Below, piece by piece: positions 46,577 through 57,960 of a DNA stretch of 64,000 nucleotides. The first letter of the stretch is position 1. Each line of letters begins with the position of its first letter. This stretch comes from Crocodylus rhombifer (Eukaryota; Chordata; Crocodylia; Crocodylidae). The position numbers and the translations under genes were made by a program. The stretch lies in the NCBI GenBank assembly GCA_038503035.1, contig JAVSML010021662.1:124001-188000 (forward strand), in the 5' to 3' direction. Below the pieces are notes generated by a model that was not told the origin of the DNA, made no database searches, and saw only the letters and a list, made by a program, of their open reading frames with translations.

Positions 46577-47655
46577 AAACCATGTCTATAAACCAAAGAC
46601 TGCAATCTAAATTCAGAGCAACTTTCAGTGAGTTCAATGTGTACATTTTTTGAAAGCTCAGATACTAACACACACACACGCACAGCAGAACAAAATGGTG
46701 TTAGAAAATAACCTGTAGTCAGCAAATAAATGGGTTCAGGTGGTATTTTGAAAACCCTAAACAAAGCTGCTAACCAGAGAATAGTAAATCATAGGTTATT
46801 TCATTTCTTCCTGAATTGCATGAAGGATTCAGGTAGTGTTGCCAATGTAAGTGTTTACTGTTTGCTGCTGTTGTCTCTCTGTGTTACTCACAAAGCCTGC
46901 AACTGTTGTTTTCTTGCAGGACCATAATAACATTTTTTTCCCCTTCATTCTTCAATTTTCGTAATTATTTTCCATAATTTATCACGGTTGCAATTTTCTC
47001 TGCTTTGTCTTGATACACAGACTATTTGTTTGTTTCAAGGACATTCCCTCTTATGTCTAACAATAACAATAAATAGGTCCAAATCTGGGAGGCTTGAAAC
47101 CTTTTGCTTTTTTACAATTAGCAAACAGACCAAAAACATGGAAACAAAGCATCTTATTTGTGTCATGCTTTCTTCTCTTAACATCCTTCAGACAAGCCAG
47201 GCAATGCACTTTTTAGTGCTTCACATAATTATCATTGTATTTAATGGAATTATGGAAATGTATCGAAGAGCTGCAGTCTCTGGCTACTGTACTTTGCATT
47301 GAAAATGGGGAGTAGCCACAAACAAAGGAAGCTAATGCAGGGCTATGGTGTTCTGTTACCCATCTCTGCAAAGAGTCATTTTCAAGACAAGTTTAATAGC
47401 TGCAAGAGGGATCAGATTTTCAAATGTTCCCATTGTGCTGCTTTTGGTGAGATTATCAAAACATCTTGGTATTCCATGTTCAGCCCTTTTCTGACAATCA
47501 AGCCGCCTTTTTGTGAGCCTAAAAGAAGAAATTTGGAAAATGTTGACCGTGCTCCCCAGGATTTTTCTCTGTGTGCACTTACTAATTTTTTGGATAACTT
47601 TCAGTAGAGCTAAATCAGAGCAAAAAGCAAAGTGCAGAGGCAGAAAGGTCACTAG
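46577..47655. other. No recognisable gene
   Basis: Non-coding. A short (CA)n run sits at about 46669-46681. Two overlapping 100-codon frames (46988-47302, 47299-47607) show no recognised domain. Confidence 0.4.
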
Positions 47656-47936
47656 CAGTGCTATAGCAACTATGTTTGGTGCCTGGGGCAAAGACTGCAG
47701 TGGCAGCCTGCCCTCACCCTATGCACAGGTCCGGGGGGCACACCTCACAGCCCACCATGCTTGCCTGGGGGTGCACGCAGCTGTGGAAGCCGCCCTTCCC
47801 CTGTTCCCACCCCCCCAAATGAGCTGCTTGTGGCTCTGTCCTGTGCCCCTACCCCAGGTGGGCAGTGCCTGTTGGCACCCTCCACTTTGGTGCCTGGGGC
47901 AGTCCCCACACTGCCCCCCCCCTTGCTATGGCACGG
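47656..47936. mobile_element. hAT-type MITE, 281 bp, with target-site duplication
   Basis: The left end CAGTGCTATAGCAA and the right end TTGCTATGGCACGG are inverted repeats. The flanks GTCACTAG (47648-47655) and GTGACTAG (47937-47944) match at 7 of 8, the expected hAT duplication. An internal repeat, TTTGGTGCCTGGGGCA, occurs near both ends in direct orientation. GC-rich and non-coding. Confidence 0.75.
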
Positions 47937-47944
47937 GTGACTAG

Positions 47945-48542
47945 CAAAGACCAGAGACAAAATCCTGCCCTGATTTGCCAACAGCTAAGTTATCATCAAT
48001 GATAACTGGAGTAGGATTTCACCTCAGAGGTCCTGAGTAGCACCCACTTTATATAGTAATCCCACTGATTTCACCAAATTTTCTATCAGAAAAAGCCCCT
48101 TGCCCATGGTGAGTTGGTCTCTAGCTGGGGCACTTACACTGTGCTCAGCAGTGTGGAGTCTGAATCTCAGAATTGTTCACATCATAGCATGCCTCTGAAT
48201 GCAATGTTGTTATCCCCAGATGGAGATCTGAGGCACAAGGAAACATCCTGGACTAAGTAATATTTCATCTATTAGAAATCCAGCGCATCTAACTGATAGC
48301 TGTACAGCAATACAAACAAGTTTTCTAGCTCCCAGGCTTTCTTTTCCCCTCTCCAAACTCAGGCCAGGCACCTTCTTGTCAGGGATTCTGGGGCATGTCT
48401 TCCAAAAGGCCTCTCCTACATGAAGTGTTATACTGACGATTGCTACTCAAAGCATTCTTTGTCCGGGCACCTATTCTAGACCCCCAGCACTGCTTTTTCA
48501 ATGACTCTGTATTGCAAAATACATAAACAGCATTGGCTGCTT
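47945..48542. other. No gene; possible MIR fragment
   Basis: 48205-48262 (TTATCCCCAGATGGAGATCT, GAGGCACAAGGAAAC) may be an antisense MIR piece. Nothing else recognised. Confidence 0.3.
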
Positions 48543-48660
48543 GTACATGCCATGGGGGTTTCATTTGGTTTAGTTCTCCCTAAATTGAAATGGTGGGTTT
48601 TTTAAAACACCACTTAAATTTAGGGAGAATTAAACCTAACTAAACCCCTGTGGAGTGTAC
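48543..48660. repeat. Snapback hairpin, ~118 bp, GTAC at both ends
   Basis: The whole element folds on itself. Outer GTACATGCCATGGGGGTTT pairs with AAACCCCTGTGGAGTGTAC, then GGTTTAGTTCTCCCTAAATT (48567-48586) pairs with its inverse at 48617-48636, and an inner AAAACACC pairs with GGTGGGTTTT. A foldback MITE is the likeliest explanation. Confidence 0.7.
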
Positions 48661-49587
48661 CGATCCTTACTTGCCTCTTCAGTGGTGAGCTGTCGGTCGG
48701 CCAAGAGGTCCTTGAGCTGCACGGGGGGCCCCCCAGGCAGCACCCACTTGCTGGCACCTGGCTCGGGCAATCCTGGGGGGTGCTGCAGCTACGAAGGGAA
48801 GCATTACCAATCCCCACAGGCATGGAAGGAAGCACCGGGCCCCCGCACAGCTCAGGCAGCCAAGCATGCTCTAGGGGGAAGAAGAAAAAAAGATCAGCTT
48901 ACCACTTTTTTTTTCCCCTTTAGTGGAGCCTGCCTGTACAGGCTGCTACCAGGTCCAACATCTCTGAGCTACGCGGGGCCCACCAAACCCTGAGCACATT
49001 GGCTTCCAGCACCCTGTGCGCTGTTGTACTTTGTTAGGTAGCAAACTAAAACACCTCAGAGGTGTTTTATCTTGCTATGTACCCAAGTCATTTAAAGCAG
49101 AATATGCCGCCAAGTGTGCAAACAGCAATTCCATTAAAGCGGAATAAGGCGCTTAACATGCAAGCAGCAGCGACATTAAAGCAGTGGAAAAGGGCATTTA
49201 CGCCACTTTAAAGGCCAATTTTGTGACGTGTACAAAGGCCCACTGGCAACAAGGACTTATTTCCTGCTGTCCTGTTCTCAATAGGAAAGTGTTCTCAGCC
49301 CGGCCTAACCTTTTTGTAGTAAATAAGGCTGCTCTATGATGCAGGTCGGGCGACAAGTCCTCTCAGGGGTTTGAGCCTCAATCTGTATCTACCAGGTGTC
49401 CCCTCTCCTGGAAGGAAGTGCTGTCACCACTAGGCTGCTGGGAAAAGGTAGGATGGACACATACACATAATTTCTCTCCGATCAACCACAATTTTGAGTA
49501 TTTACACAGAACTTTGCGATGCATGTCCCCAGTGAATGTCTGGGGGTTGATGTCCTCGACAGAATCTAAATGCTTTTGAACACATAA
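48661..49587. other. No gene; short tandem motif region
   Basis: 49047-49067 is a near-perfect palindrome (AAAACACCTC/GAGGTGTTTT). 49088-49215 holds about three copies of a roughly 45-base unit beginning CATTTAAAGC / CATTAAAGC / CATTAAAGC. These may be further parts of the same element family as the hairpin at 48543. Confidence 0.35.
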
Positions 49588-49650
49588 TTTTAGTTGGTCT
49601 AATAAAAGATATCAGATTCATGCAAAGAACCTTGTCTGCCTCTGAACACA
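49588..49650 (+). repeat. Penelope-like repeat fragment, plus strand
   Basis: TTAGTTGGTCTAATAAAAGA, TATCAGATTC and CCTTGTCTGCCTCTG. Same tail type as 36369-36450. Confidence 0.5.
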
Positions 49651-51094
49651 AAATGCATTACAGATGAACCCACGCAAAGCAGAAACGTAGCCATAGATTC
49701 AGGCCATTATGTGAGGCCAAGCAGAATATGGTTGAGTGACTTTAAGTGCCTAAAGATTGTCACCTTCTACCTTCTCCAGCAAAGCTACTTCAGCTAACAT
49801 AAGGAGCACATCAGCATCTAGTAAAAAATGAATGTATTTCCATAGCACAGAACTGAGACAACAACCAGTTCCCCTTCTTCTTTCCTCAGAGTACTGTGAG
49901 TATATTTTGTTGACCCTCAGCTCACTCAACCATTTGACCACAACTGTACTGAAAAGCTCATACCTCTTAAAGTTAGTAAAGTATGGGTGGTTTTTTTTCC
50001 TTCCCATCTAATGGGATCTCTACCATTGTTAATAATGATCCTTATCTCTAATTTCTTCTCCACCTTTGCAACAACAAAAGAAAAACTCAGACTACAAATC
50101 ATTCATCAGGATAAGCAACTCCTTTGTCTTTTATGCCTGATTAAATGTACTTTATGCTGTATCTTTCTGGAGAAAAAAAAAAAGTGACTAAGTACTTGAG
50201 GTAAGTTCATCATTTATTTTTATTTGAGAAGTCATGTAGGGAGCTGGTTACTGAAAATAAAACCAAACACCTCTGGAGAAGGGTCAGACTTCATGCTGGC
50301 CTCCGTGCAATTCAGCTGAGTGGGACTAGAAGCAGTCAGTGGTGAATCAATCAAACAGAGGTATTGATTTCTGGCACATTGCTGCATAGACATAATATTT
50401 AAATGAATCGACTCAACAGAAACAGAGCCATTTTAAAAAGCCAAAACTAATTATTGTGAAAGCAAAGTATTGTGGTTCTGTTTTCAAATCAGCTTATGAC
50501 ATCCAGTGGATTGAAAGCAGAGGTGTGTTTTAAGAAGCCATTTTTGAGTAAGCTGCAGATGTCTATTTTTGAAGTCTCAGGACAGCTGAATGAATGTAGT
50601 ATGGAATTTAACATAATCCAGAAAAGAGTTTGAGTTTGGAGGTGAGAGAGAGCAGTAGATATTCAAAACCCTGGGTGTGCAAAAGTGGGCTGATATAGTC
50701 AACACTGTGGTAGTAATTTCATCTCCAAAATTGTAAATTTCACAAATCCAAGTGCCTTAATTCCAGCATTCTCTATTAAGGGAAATACCATTGAAGTGTG
50801 GGATAGCACTAATTAAGGATATTGGCCCCAGTTCTGAATTATGTTGTGGTCTCTCTATGCCAGCTTTGAGAAAACGGAGGCTGTAAAGCAGGGAATTCTC
50901 ATAGCGTATGATGTTATGGGGTTCCAGGGATTCCCTGCCTGCGGTATGCCATATCCCTAGCATCTAGCAATTCAGGGGACATGTTATGTGGTAGAGGCAG
51001 ACCATAACAGTTTGGAGTAAGGAAGAATATCTCCTCCTGGTCTGCCCTAGTTGCAGTCCACAATAATATCAAACCGACCATGTCACTGTTGCTG
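49651..51094. other. No recognisable gene
   Basis: Non-coding AT-rich DNA; nothing recognised. Confidence 0.45.
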
Positions 51095-51222
51095 TTGTTT
51101 GCTGGAAAGTTAAGCAGTTAAGCCATAGCCCAGAAGTAGGCCAGATAATATCTAAGCCAGCGTCAATTGGTTCTCTGGATAGCTGAGGAATACCTGGTTG
51201 AATCTGTTGGTCATGGGTTAAT
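51095..51222 (+). repeat. Possible 5S rRNA-derived SINE fragment
   Basis: GGAAAGTTAAGCAG, then after an insertion CAATTGGTTCTCTGGATAGC and TGAGGAATACCTGGTTG, echoes the internal-promoter half of 5S rRNA (GAAGCTAAGCAG ... ACTTGGATGGGAGACC ... GGAATACCGGGTG). Diverged and with an extended middle. A 5S-headed SINE is plausible; it is not a 5S gene. Confidence 0.35.
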
Positions 51223-51984
51223 ACTTTGAACCATTTCTATTTTAAATAAGTCTAGCAGATGCTAGAGTGAGCTCATGCTATCATCTTTTCATCCTTCCTT
51301 AATTGTACATTAGTCATCCTGATGTTCATTTGGTAATCCTACTTCCATAGCAACAAACTACTTAATCATGAATATAATAGATGCTTTCTCAATACAAAGA
51401 CCATCAAAGTATGACATAAATGCTGTCACATGATGTTTGGGTTTGATATGATTTAAACAATGCAACTGGAACCCAATTCTGAATCTGATTCGGTGTGAGT
51501 CTATGCAAAGACTAGACAGGCAGCTGGGTGTAAATTCACATTTTTCCACTGACATGGGTATAGAACTAAGCTGCTATGGATCAGCTGAAGAACTTGTCAG
51601 AGAATTCCAGTAGCTAATTAATAATTCCTGGTTCTTAATTAATAATTGTAGATTTTTCATTCTTGTGTTTTGCTTGGAATAGTATAGCTCTTCTCTAAAT
51701 AGGGTAAAGGTTTCAGACTCTGAATACTTGCACAATATCACACTGAACAATTTCATTCACCCATATATTAAAAATTGAAGATTGCAAATGAATGCATTTT
51801 TCATATGTGCTACTTTACTGCATTATTTCCTGCCGACGCTGCCCATTTACTAGGTCTGAGTTTTGTTATTATGTTGGTTGTTCTGTGATCGTTACTAAAA
51901 TCCAATATGCAAAGTATGTCTTGTTTCGCAATATTATTGTCAATTGCTGAGATGAAGGCCTTTGAGACATAACACCTAATGAGC
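51223..51984. other. No recognisable gene
   Basis: Non-coding; nothing recognised. Confidence 0.4.
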
Positions 51985-53640
51985 TTTGACAGTCATATCA
52001 TTGGCAGCCATTAGTCTCAGAGACCAAGTACCACCACAGCTTCTTGAGTGCCCGAGGACCCTGATGTATGATAAGTAGACGCTTGGGCAAGTTGAACATA
52101 GAAACTTGGTTGAGCTTTCACTAGCACACTGCGTACTCTCTTTTCTCACCCGCCTCTGGCACGTCTTCTTTATCTCATCATTGACCCTCTCCATCTCAAA
52201 GTGATGTAGGCCATGATTCACAGTAGCTTTCTACTCGCAGTGATACGAAGTGATTTATTCCAAGCATTGCTCAACGATATGTAGTTCACAAAGGTTTTTC
52301 TTGCAGACATCAACAAACCAGAGTTTGGGCCATCCAAGCTGACATTTGACAGTGACCAGCTTATCATAGAGTATGTCCCTGGGGATTCAGTCATCACACA
52401 TATGATTCATATTTCCTAACCAATGGAGGTGTCTCTGTCTCAGGAGCACAAACATACTGAGTATCTCGGACCATTCCAGAACAGCAAAGTTAGGATTTTT
52501 GTCATGCTATGGTATACCCAGGATGCAGTGGAGTCATTGAAGATGGAAACAGCTCAGTTTTCTTTCTTCCTTGACATAAGAGGTCCAGATTTTGCTGCTG
52601 TACAATACAGAGCTAAGTATGCAAGCACTGTGCCTGGATATCTTTGTCTACAGAGTAAGTGCTCCATTTTTCCAAACTCTCTTTAGAAGTTTAGCCTTGG
52701 TGTTTCTTGCCTTTCTGATACAAGCATTAATTTCTGCTTACAAGCCAAGATTTTGCAAGATGGCGGAGCCCAAGTGAATTTTTCAACCACTTCCAGGATT
52801 TCATCATTTATTCTAACTTCAGCAGGGCACTTGACTTGTTGACCCAGGACCTGTTTTCTTTAGGCTAATGGTTAGACCAGGGGTTGTCAACCGGGGGTAC
52901 ACATACTCCCGGGGGTCCTTAGGAGGGCTCTAAGGGGTACACGTGGGTGGGTGGGCATGGAGCGCTGTCACTCACTACCCTGCGCCTCTGCCCTCTAGGA
53001 GCAGGGGCAGGGGCATGAGCAGGGGCAGGGAGGTACGAGGGCAGTGGTGGCACCAGGCTGGTCAAATTTGGGGAGGGGAAGCTTGCACACCACCACGCGC
53101 TGCCACCACTCTGCATCCGGCCACAGGGGTACACTTACTAAAAAAGGCTGAAAACCCCTGAGTTAGACTAAAATTGTCAAAAGCATGAGAAAAGCAATCC
53201 ATGAGACTTTGCAGTCCTGCAACTGAATGCCTAACAATTGCTGCATCATCAGCAAAGAACGTTTCACAGACAAGAATTTGGGTTTTCATTTTTGCTTTGA
53301 GATAAGTGATAAAGAGTTTCCCATCGGATCTGGTCCCAAGGTGTACTCCTGAAGAGCTGCTGAATGTATATTTGAGTAGGACAGCAAGGAAAATCCCCCC
53401 AAAAATTGGACCTAGGACACAGCCCTGTTTGACACCACCCTTGATTTTGAATTCTTCTGAACACGACCCATCAAATTGCACTGTTCCATGCATACCGACT
53501 TGGAAGGACTTGATGATACTCAGGAGCTTAGGAAGGCAGCCAATCTTCTTCAGGATTTGAAACAAACCATCTTTCCAGGTCAAAAGCTTTGGTGAGATCA
53601 ACAGAGATTTCCTTTGTTCATGGTGTTTTTATTGTAGCTG
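51985..53640 (-). pseudogene. RTE-type reverse transcriptase and C-terminal domain, broken
   Basis: Palm motifs in order: a decayed VDLTKAFDL (near 53600), LFQILKKIGCLPKLLSII, GTVQFDGS, GGVKQGCVLGP and the catalytic FFADDAAIV (about 53255-53230), ending at FDNFSLT near 53175. Beyond the MITE the frame shifts repeatedly. AEINACIRKARNTKAKLLKR and VWKNGALTL lie near 52740-52660, then ILSSVLYSSKIW and RQRHLHWLGN, followed by LVTVKCQLGWPKL near 52330. The last part (52221-51976) ends with FLCSTCPSVYLSYIRVLGHSRSC, a C2HC/C2H2-like finger at the extreme C-terminus, as in intact relatives. Several frameshifts and stops; dead. Confidence 0.75.
52878..53160. mobile_element. hAT-Charlie-type MITE nested in the RTE LINE
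   Basis: The ends CAGGGGTTGTCAACC and GGCTGAAAACCCCTG are inverted repeats. The flanks GGTTAGAC (52870-52877) and AGTTAGAC (53161-53168) match at 7 of 8. The 283-bp body is GC-rich and non-coding. Inside the ends, GGGGTACAC (near 52893) and GGGGTACAC (near 53126) recur. Terminal sequence and duplication length fit the Charlie-like hAT group. Confidence 0.85.
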
Positions 53641-53660
53641 TCTCAAGAAGAATATAGTCA

Positions 53661-54247
53661 AATGTTTATCCACTTGTCCATATATCGGTGGTGGTGGTGG
53701 GGCGAGGGTTGGTTATCTTTATGCTCACTCTGTCTCCAGTCTTGTTTAGGTAGGGCAGAGTGCTATACAGATGCATTAGTCTATCATCTGAAAAAACACA
53801 TTAGAAATGGACGGTTTAAATTTTAGGTTAAAAAATAGTTATGTACCTCCTACAATAAGTTCAAAAACATAGTCGGTAAGAATAACTCCACAGTTAAGTA
53901 TACACCTAAAGGAAAATGAAAGTAAGCAAGCTTAAGAATGGATTTATATCCCTGGGGGAAAGGTCATTGCTGCTGTTTTTACTGAAAATGATAATGGCAT
54001 GACTGTCATTTCTCCCAAACTTCATAGGTATAATGGAGCAGTTTATAAGCAAAGCAAGCAGCTCATTCTCACTACAGTTGATGCTCAGTGAATATTAGAT
54101 GCATTATCTTAAGTGGACATCAGCTGCAAAGACAGACTAAACAGGAGTAGATCCAATCTATTAGGTGCTGAAGAGCAAACTTGAGTCGCTGAAAAAACAT
54201 TGATATATGAACTTCTGCAACACATCTTAATCTTAGCCTTAATTAAA
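53661..54247. other. No recognisable gene
   Basis: Contains a GGT-rich patch (53685-53703). Otherwise nothing recognised. Confidence 0.4.
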
Positions 54248-54745
54248 AGTTAAAGCTGTTATACCAGGACCTGGTAAGACCTGCTCTAAAACAGTATTCA
54301 CAATTCTGGCCATCTGTTGCTGAAGAAAGACAAACTCAACCTGGAACAGGGGCAACGAAGAGCTATAGGATATCTGGAGAAACCACAAACTTATTTTACA
54401 AGTGGAGAGTATAAAACCTTGGGTACATGACAAAATGAAGGCTGAAAGATGATGGTTGCTCTTTCTATATCATGAGGTAAGCACCTCAGAGAGAGAAGAG
54501 GTATTTCACCTTAAGGGGCACAAAAATAAATGGGCATAAAGTGGCCAGGGATAAAATAAATTAGAAGGATTTTAACCAAACAAGCTGAGGTTTTTTCAGC
54601 AGCTTTCCAACAGCCATAACAGGGTAAAGTAACCTAAGTAGCTCCAAAATGGAACTCAATACATTTGTGAGTGGGACTATATGCGGTGGTTGCCCCCGAT
54701 AGGATAAGACTGGACCGTGATTCAGAGGTTCCCTTCTAGTCGAGT
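54248..54745 (+). repeat. CR1/L3-type LINE relic, plus strand
   Basis: Ordered remains of the end of a CR1-clade ORF2: CAGGACCTGGTAAGACCTGC, CACAATTCTGGCCATC, ACTCAACCTGGAACAGG, AAGGCTGAAAGATGATGGTT, ATAAATGGGCATAAAGTGGC, TCCAAAATGGAACTC, then the 3' end with GATTCAGAGGTTCCCTTCTA. Too mutated to leave an open frame. Confidence 0.65.
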
Positions 54746-55644
54746 GCCCGTTCTATTCCTAAATATTCATTCACAAGAATGTCAATGGGAAGTGAAGGTC
54801 AGATATTCCTGCAAATGTGTTTCACCTAAAAACCCTCCCGCATCCCTCTTGAAATGTTTTTTGGGGTAAGATTATAATCCTGTGAAGGATAAGGAAAAGC
54901 ATCTGGTGATTTTGATGGCCAATGACATAGTGGAAATACCAAATATTCCATGAATCCTTGGACCATCCATAGTCAAACACCTATACATATAAAAGATTCA
55001 TCCAGCAGTCGCCAGTAGCATAAAAAATGGTAAAAATCACTGTTTTACAAGGAAAAAATAGAACTAAATTTGCTGAGAAAATGTTCACACAACTTTTTCT
55101 GGTGATGTGTGAGGGGAATGCATTTAAATATTTTGCAAGGGCATATATACTCTTTTTTATGATTATACATGAAGTTCTGAAGATAATAGAATTTATTCAT
55201 GAAATTTACACTCCACTGGTGTAGGAAAATGGTACAATATCATAAATATAAGATCATAGAATACAGTGAACTGAATGCTAGCCTGTAATTTAGTTGAGGG
55301 ATTTTGTTTTCAGCAGAAGCTAGAAAATCTGTTGAAACAACCTAATAGCATAAAGAAGCCTTAGGTGTTTTCTTTACATCAGTATGTGAATGTTTTAGAG
55401 AACGTTTGGAAATTGTATTGCCCCAGCAGTTCTTTTTAAGCGACTGACCCATACGTCACTGAAGTCAACAGAGAGACTTCAGTCAACTCCATTGGGCTTT
55501 AGATCATGCTTTTAATATTGTGTAGAAGACATTTCACACTAATTTCACTAAGTTTCAGCAGAGATGTCAAAGCAAGTATAAATGCTTGAAACAAGAGTGA
55601 ATCCCATATGAGAAGGTGAAGTGTAGACTCATCCAAGAACCCCA
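54746..55644. other. No recognisable gene
   Basis: Non-coding AT-rich DNA between two oppositely oriented LINE relics. Confidence 0.4.
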
Positions 55645-57960
55645 CACAGATTACAGATTATAAAACCAGAGGGGCCTTCTAGTTCAGCCTGTCACATAAT
55701 GCAAGCTATGAAACTTCCTAAAGTCATACCTGCCTGGACTCTTGCAACCATTAGCAAATTGTTCCAGTGCTTAATTACCTGCATTGTTAAAAATGTGTGC
55801 CTTGTTTTGAGTCTAAATTTGTCTCATATTAATATCTAGCCACTGGATCTTGTTTTATGCCTGTCTGATGGACTGAATATCCCTGTACCGTGAACATTGT
55901 TGACTATGCAGGTATTCATAGACTGTTATCAAGTTGCTGCTTAGCTTTGTCTTTGGCAACCTAAATTGAGCTACCTGGGCTTCCCACTAGAGGTTGTGTT
56001 TTCCAGTGTTTTCTTGACTTTCTTAGCTTTTCCCTTGGTATTTGTACCATTTAGCAACATGCTTCTTGGATTGTGTTCACTTCTCATGTGTGGGGTATAT
56101 CAGTCATGGTTTCACCAGCCCAAACTACAGAAGCTACATAGTCTCTCCATTACTCCATGATATTCCCCTGTTTATATATCCAAGGACTCTATTTGTCCCT
56201 GATGTCACAAGGGGAGGTCACATTTACTTTATTATCTATAACTGCGGTTTCAACTGTTTTAGATTCAAGTCACCTTTCAGAAAATGCCAGCTCTTAGCTC
56301 TCATTCATTCCTTGACTACAGAAAATTAATAAATCAATTCTCCAATTGCAAAGAACTCACAAAGATCCTCCCAGGTCAGAATGTTTTTGACACTGTGGAT
56401 TCCTGTTTGAAATTTCTGGGCTTATCTTGTGAATTGTGTAGGTGTTTGCAGAACTCACAGTGCTAATATTGTGCAGCATCCAGCAGCATCCTTAAGAATC
56501 TCACAGCACCCTGGGGGCTGCAACACCAGGGCTGAAAATCATTGATCTACAATGATCCCAAGTCCTTTTTGAAGTCACTGCTTCACAACATAATGTTCCC
56601 TATCCTGTGAATAATATAGCATAGGATTTTTGTTCCTAACTGTATGGCTTTACATTTGACTACATGTTAAATAGGAAAACGTATTGTTTGCTTGTGACCA
56701 TCTTATCAAGGGATGGGTCCATATCAGTAGCCTGTCCTTTTCACTATTTACTACTTTCCCAATCCTTGCGTCATTTTCAGAGTTCATCACTAATGATTTT
56801 GTTTTCCTTCATGCCATCAATAAAAACATTAAATCATGTAGGTCCAAACCAATCCCTGTGGAATTTGCCTGGGAAATGACAATTCTCCAACAAGGTTACA
56901 TTCCAAGACTAATTAACTAGCCAGTTTTTAATTCATTTAATGTCTGTCACATTGATTTTTAGTCACTTGATCAAAATTTCATATGGTACCAAGTCAAATG
57001 TCTCTATGTATATAAAATCAGTACTACCACTTTCATTAACCAAGCCTGTAATTCATAAAAAAAAATTAAGTTATCTTGACAAGATATATAAAGCCATGCC
57101 AATTGGCATGAATTATTTTGCTCTCCTACAATATTTAATTAACTGAATTCTTTATCAACCATTCCATCATTTTGCCCAGGTCAATGTCAGGATGACAGGT
57201 CTATAATTATCTAGGTCTTAAGATTTAGTTTTTCCAAATGTGGGCACAACTGTGTATGTCTTTCAAACGCTTGGAACTTTTCAGTGATCCAAAACTTACT
57301 GAAAATTGAAATGAATAATACAGAGAGTTCCTCAGCCAGGTCTTCTAAAACTCTTGGATGCAAATTACAGGTTTAAAAATATGGGTCTAAAAATACACAG
57401 GTCTAAAAATGTTGAGCTTTAGTACCTGCAAAGTAATATCCTCCTGAGTTACAGCTGGAAACGTAAGTATTTCATCATCATCCTATGAAATGATTAAATC
57501 TGCCAGCTTTCCCCCCCAAAATGGAACAAAAATATTATTGAACACTCCTGTCATCTTTGCATTATTATTGATAACTTTTACTATTTTCATCTGCTAATTT
57601 GTTCCTAACATATTAAAATACCCCTCTATGTGGTCCTTAACTGTGCTGGACATAATTTTCTCCATTTGTTTCTCTTACTGCTTTCCACAATTCCTCATAT
57701 CTAATTGATACCCATTTCTATCAGCTTCTCCATATTCCCAGTCATAGATTTATAACATTTACATCACCTGTGAACTAGATGGTTGTTTGTTTTAACCACT
57801 GGGCCTACACTGTAGGGAATTGTACCATCCTAAATTAATTGCAAATTAAAGGCTCTAACTAAATTAATTCTATTCAACAAAGTTGCAACATCGATCAGTG
57901 ATGACATTCTCACATCTGTTAAACATTCATGTTTTAATTTCAAACACTGAGAAATATTTT
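55645..57960 (-). repeat. Long CR1/L3-type LINE relic, minus strand
   Basis: About 2.3 kb in which antisense CR1-clade ORF2 landmarks occur in the right order: 3' end (55655, ATTACAGATTATAAAACCAG and GGGGCCTTCTAGTTC), GTTCCAGTGCTTAATTACC (55761), TAGACTGTTATCAAGTTGC (55919), ATATCCAAGGACTC (56176), ACATTTGACTACATGTTAA (56650), the FADD region (about 56770), ATCCCTGTGGAATTTGCC (56852), AGCCAGTTTTTAATTC (56919), GGTACCAAGTCAAATG (56986), TGTCAGGATGACAGGTCTAT (57186) and CCTCAGCCAGGTCTTC (57330). No coding frame survives. A low-identity but long relic, older than the CR1 copies at 15 and 25 kb. Confidence 0.75.

Larger units (their letters stand above)
51985..53660 (-). mobile_element. RTE-type LINE, 5'-truncated, split by a hAT MITE
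   Basis: The minus strand carries the second half of a LINE polyprotein: the RT palm (53600-53169), then after the inserted MITE (52878-53160) the C-terminal domain down to 51985. The region near 53600-53660 still resembles the sequence just upstream of the palm (RQLQ, then VDLTKAFDL). Upstream RT and endonuclease are missing. The motif set GTVQFDGS, GGVKQGCVLGP and FADDAA fits RTE-like LINEs rather than CR1. The split explains why the frame appears to stop. Confidence 0.75.

Noticed and set aside
51095..51222. A functional 5S rRNA gene
   Set aside because: The similarity is partial, with an extended middle and missing 5' half; at best a 5S-derived SINE.
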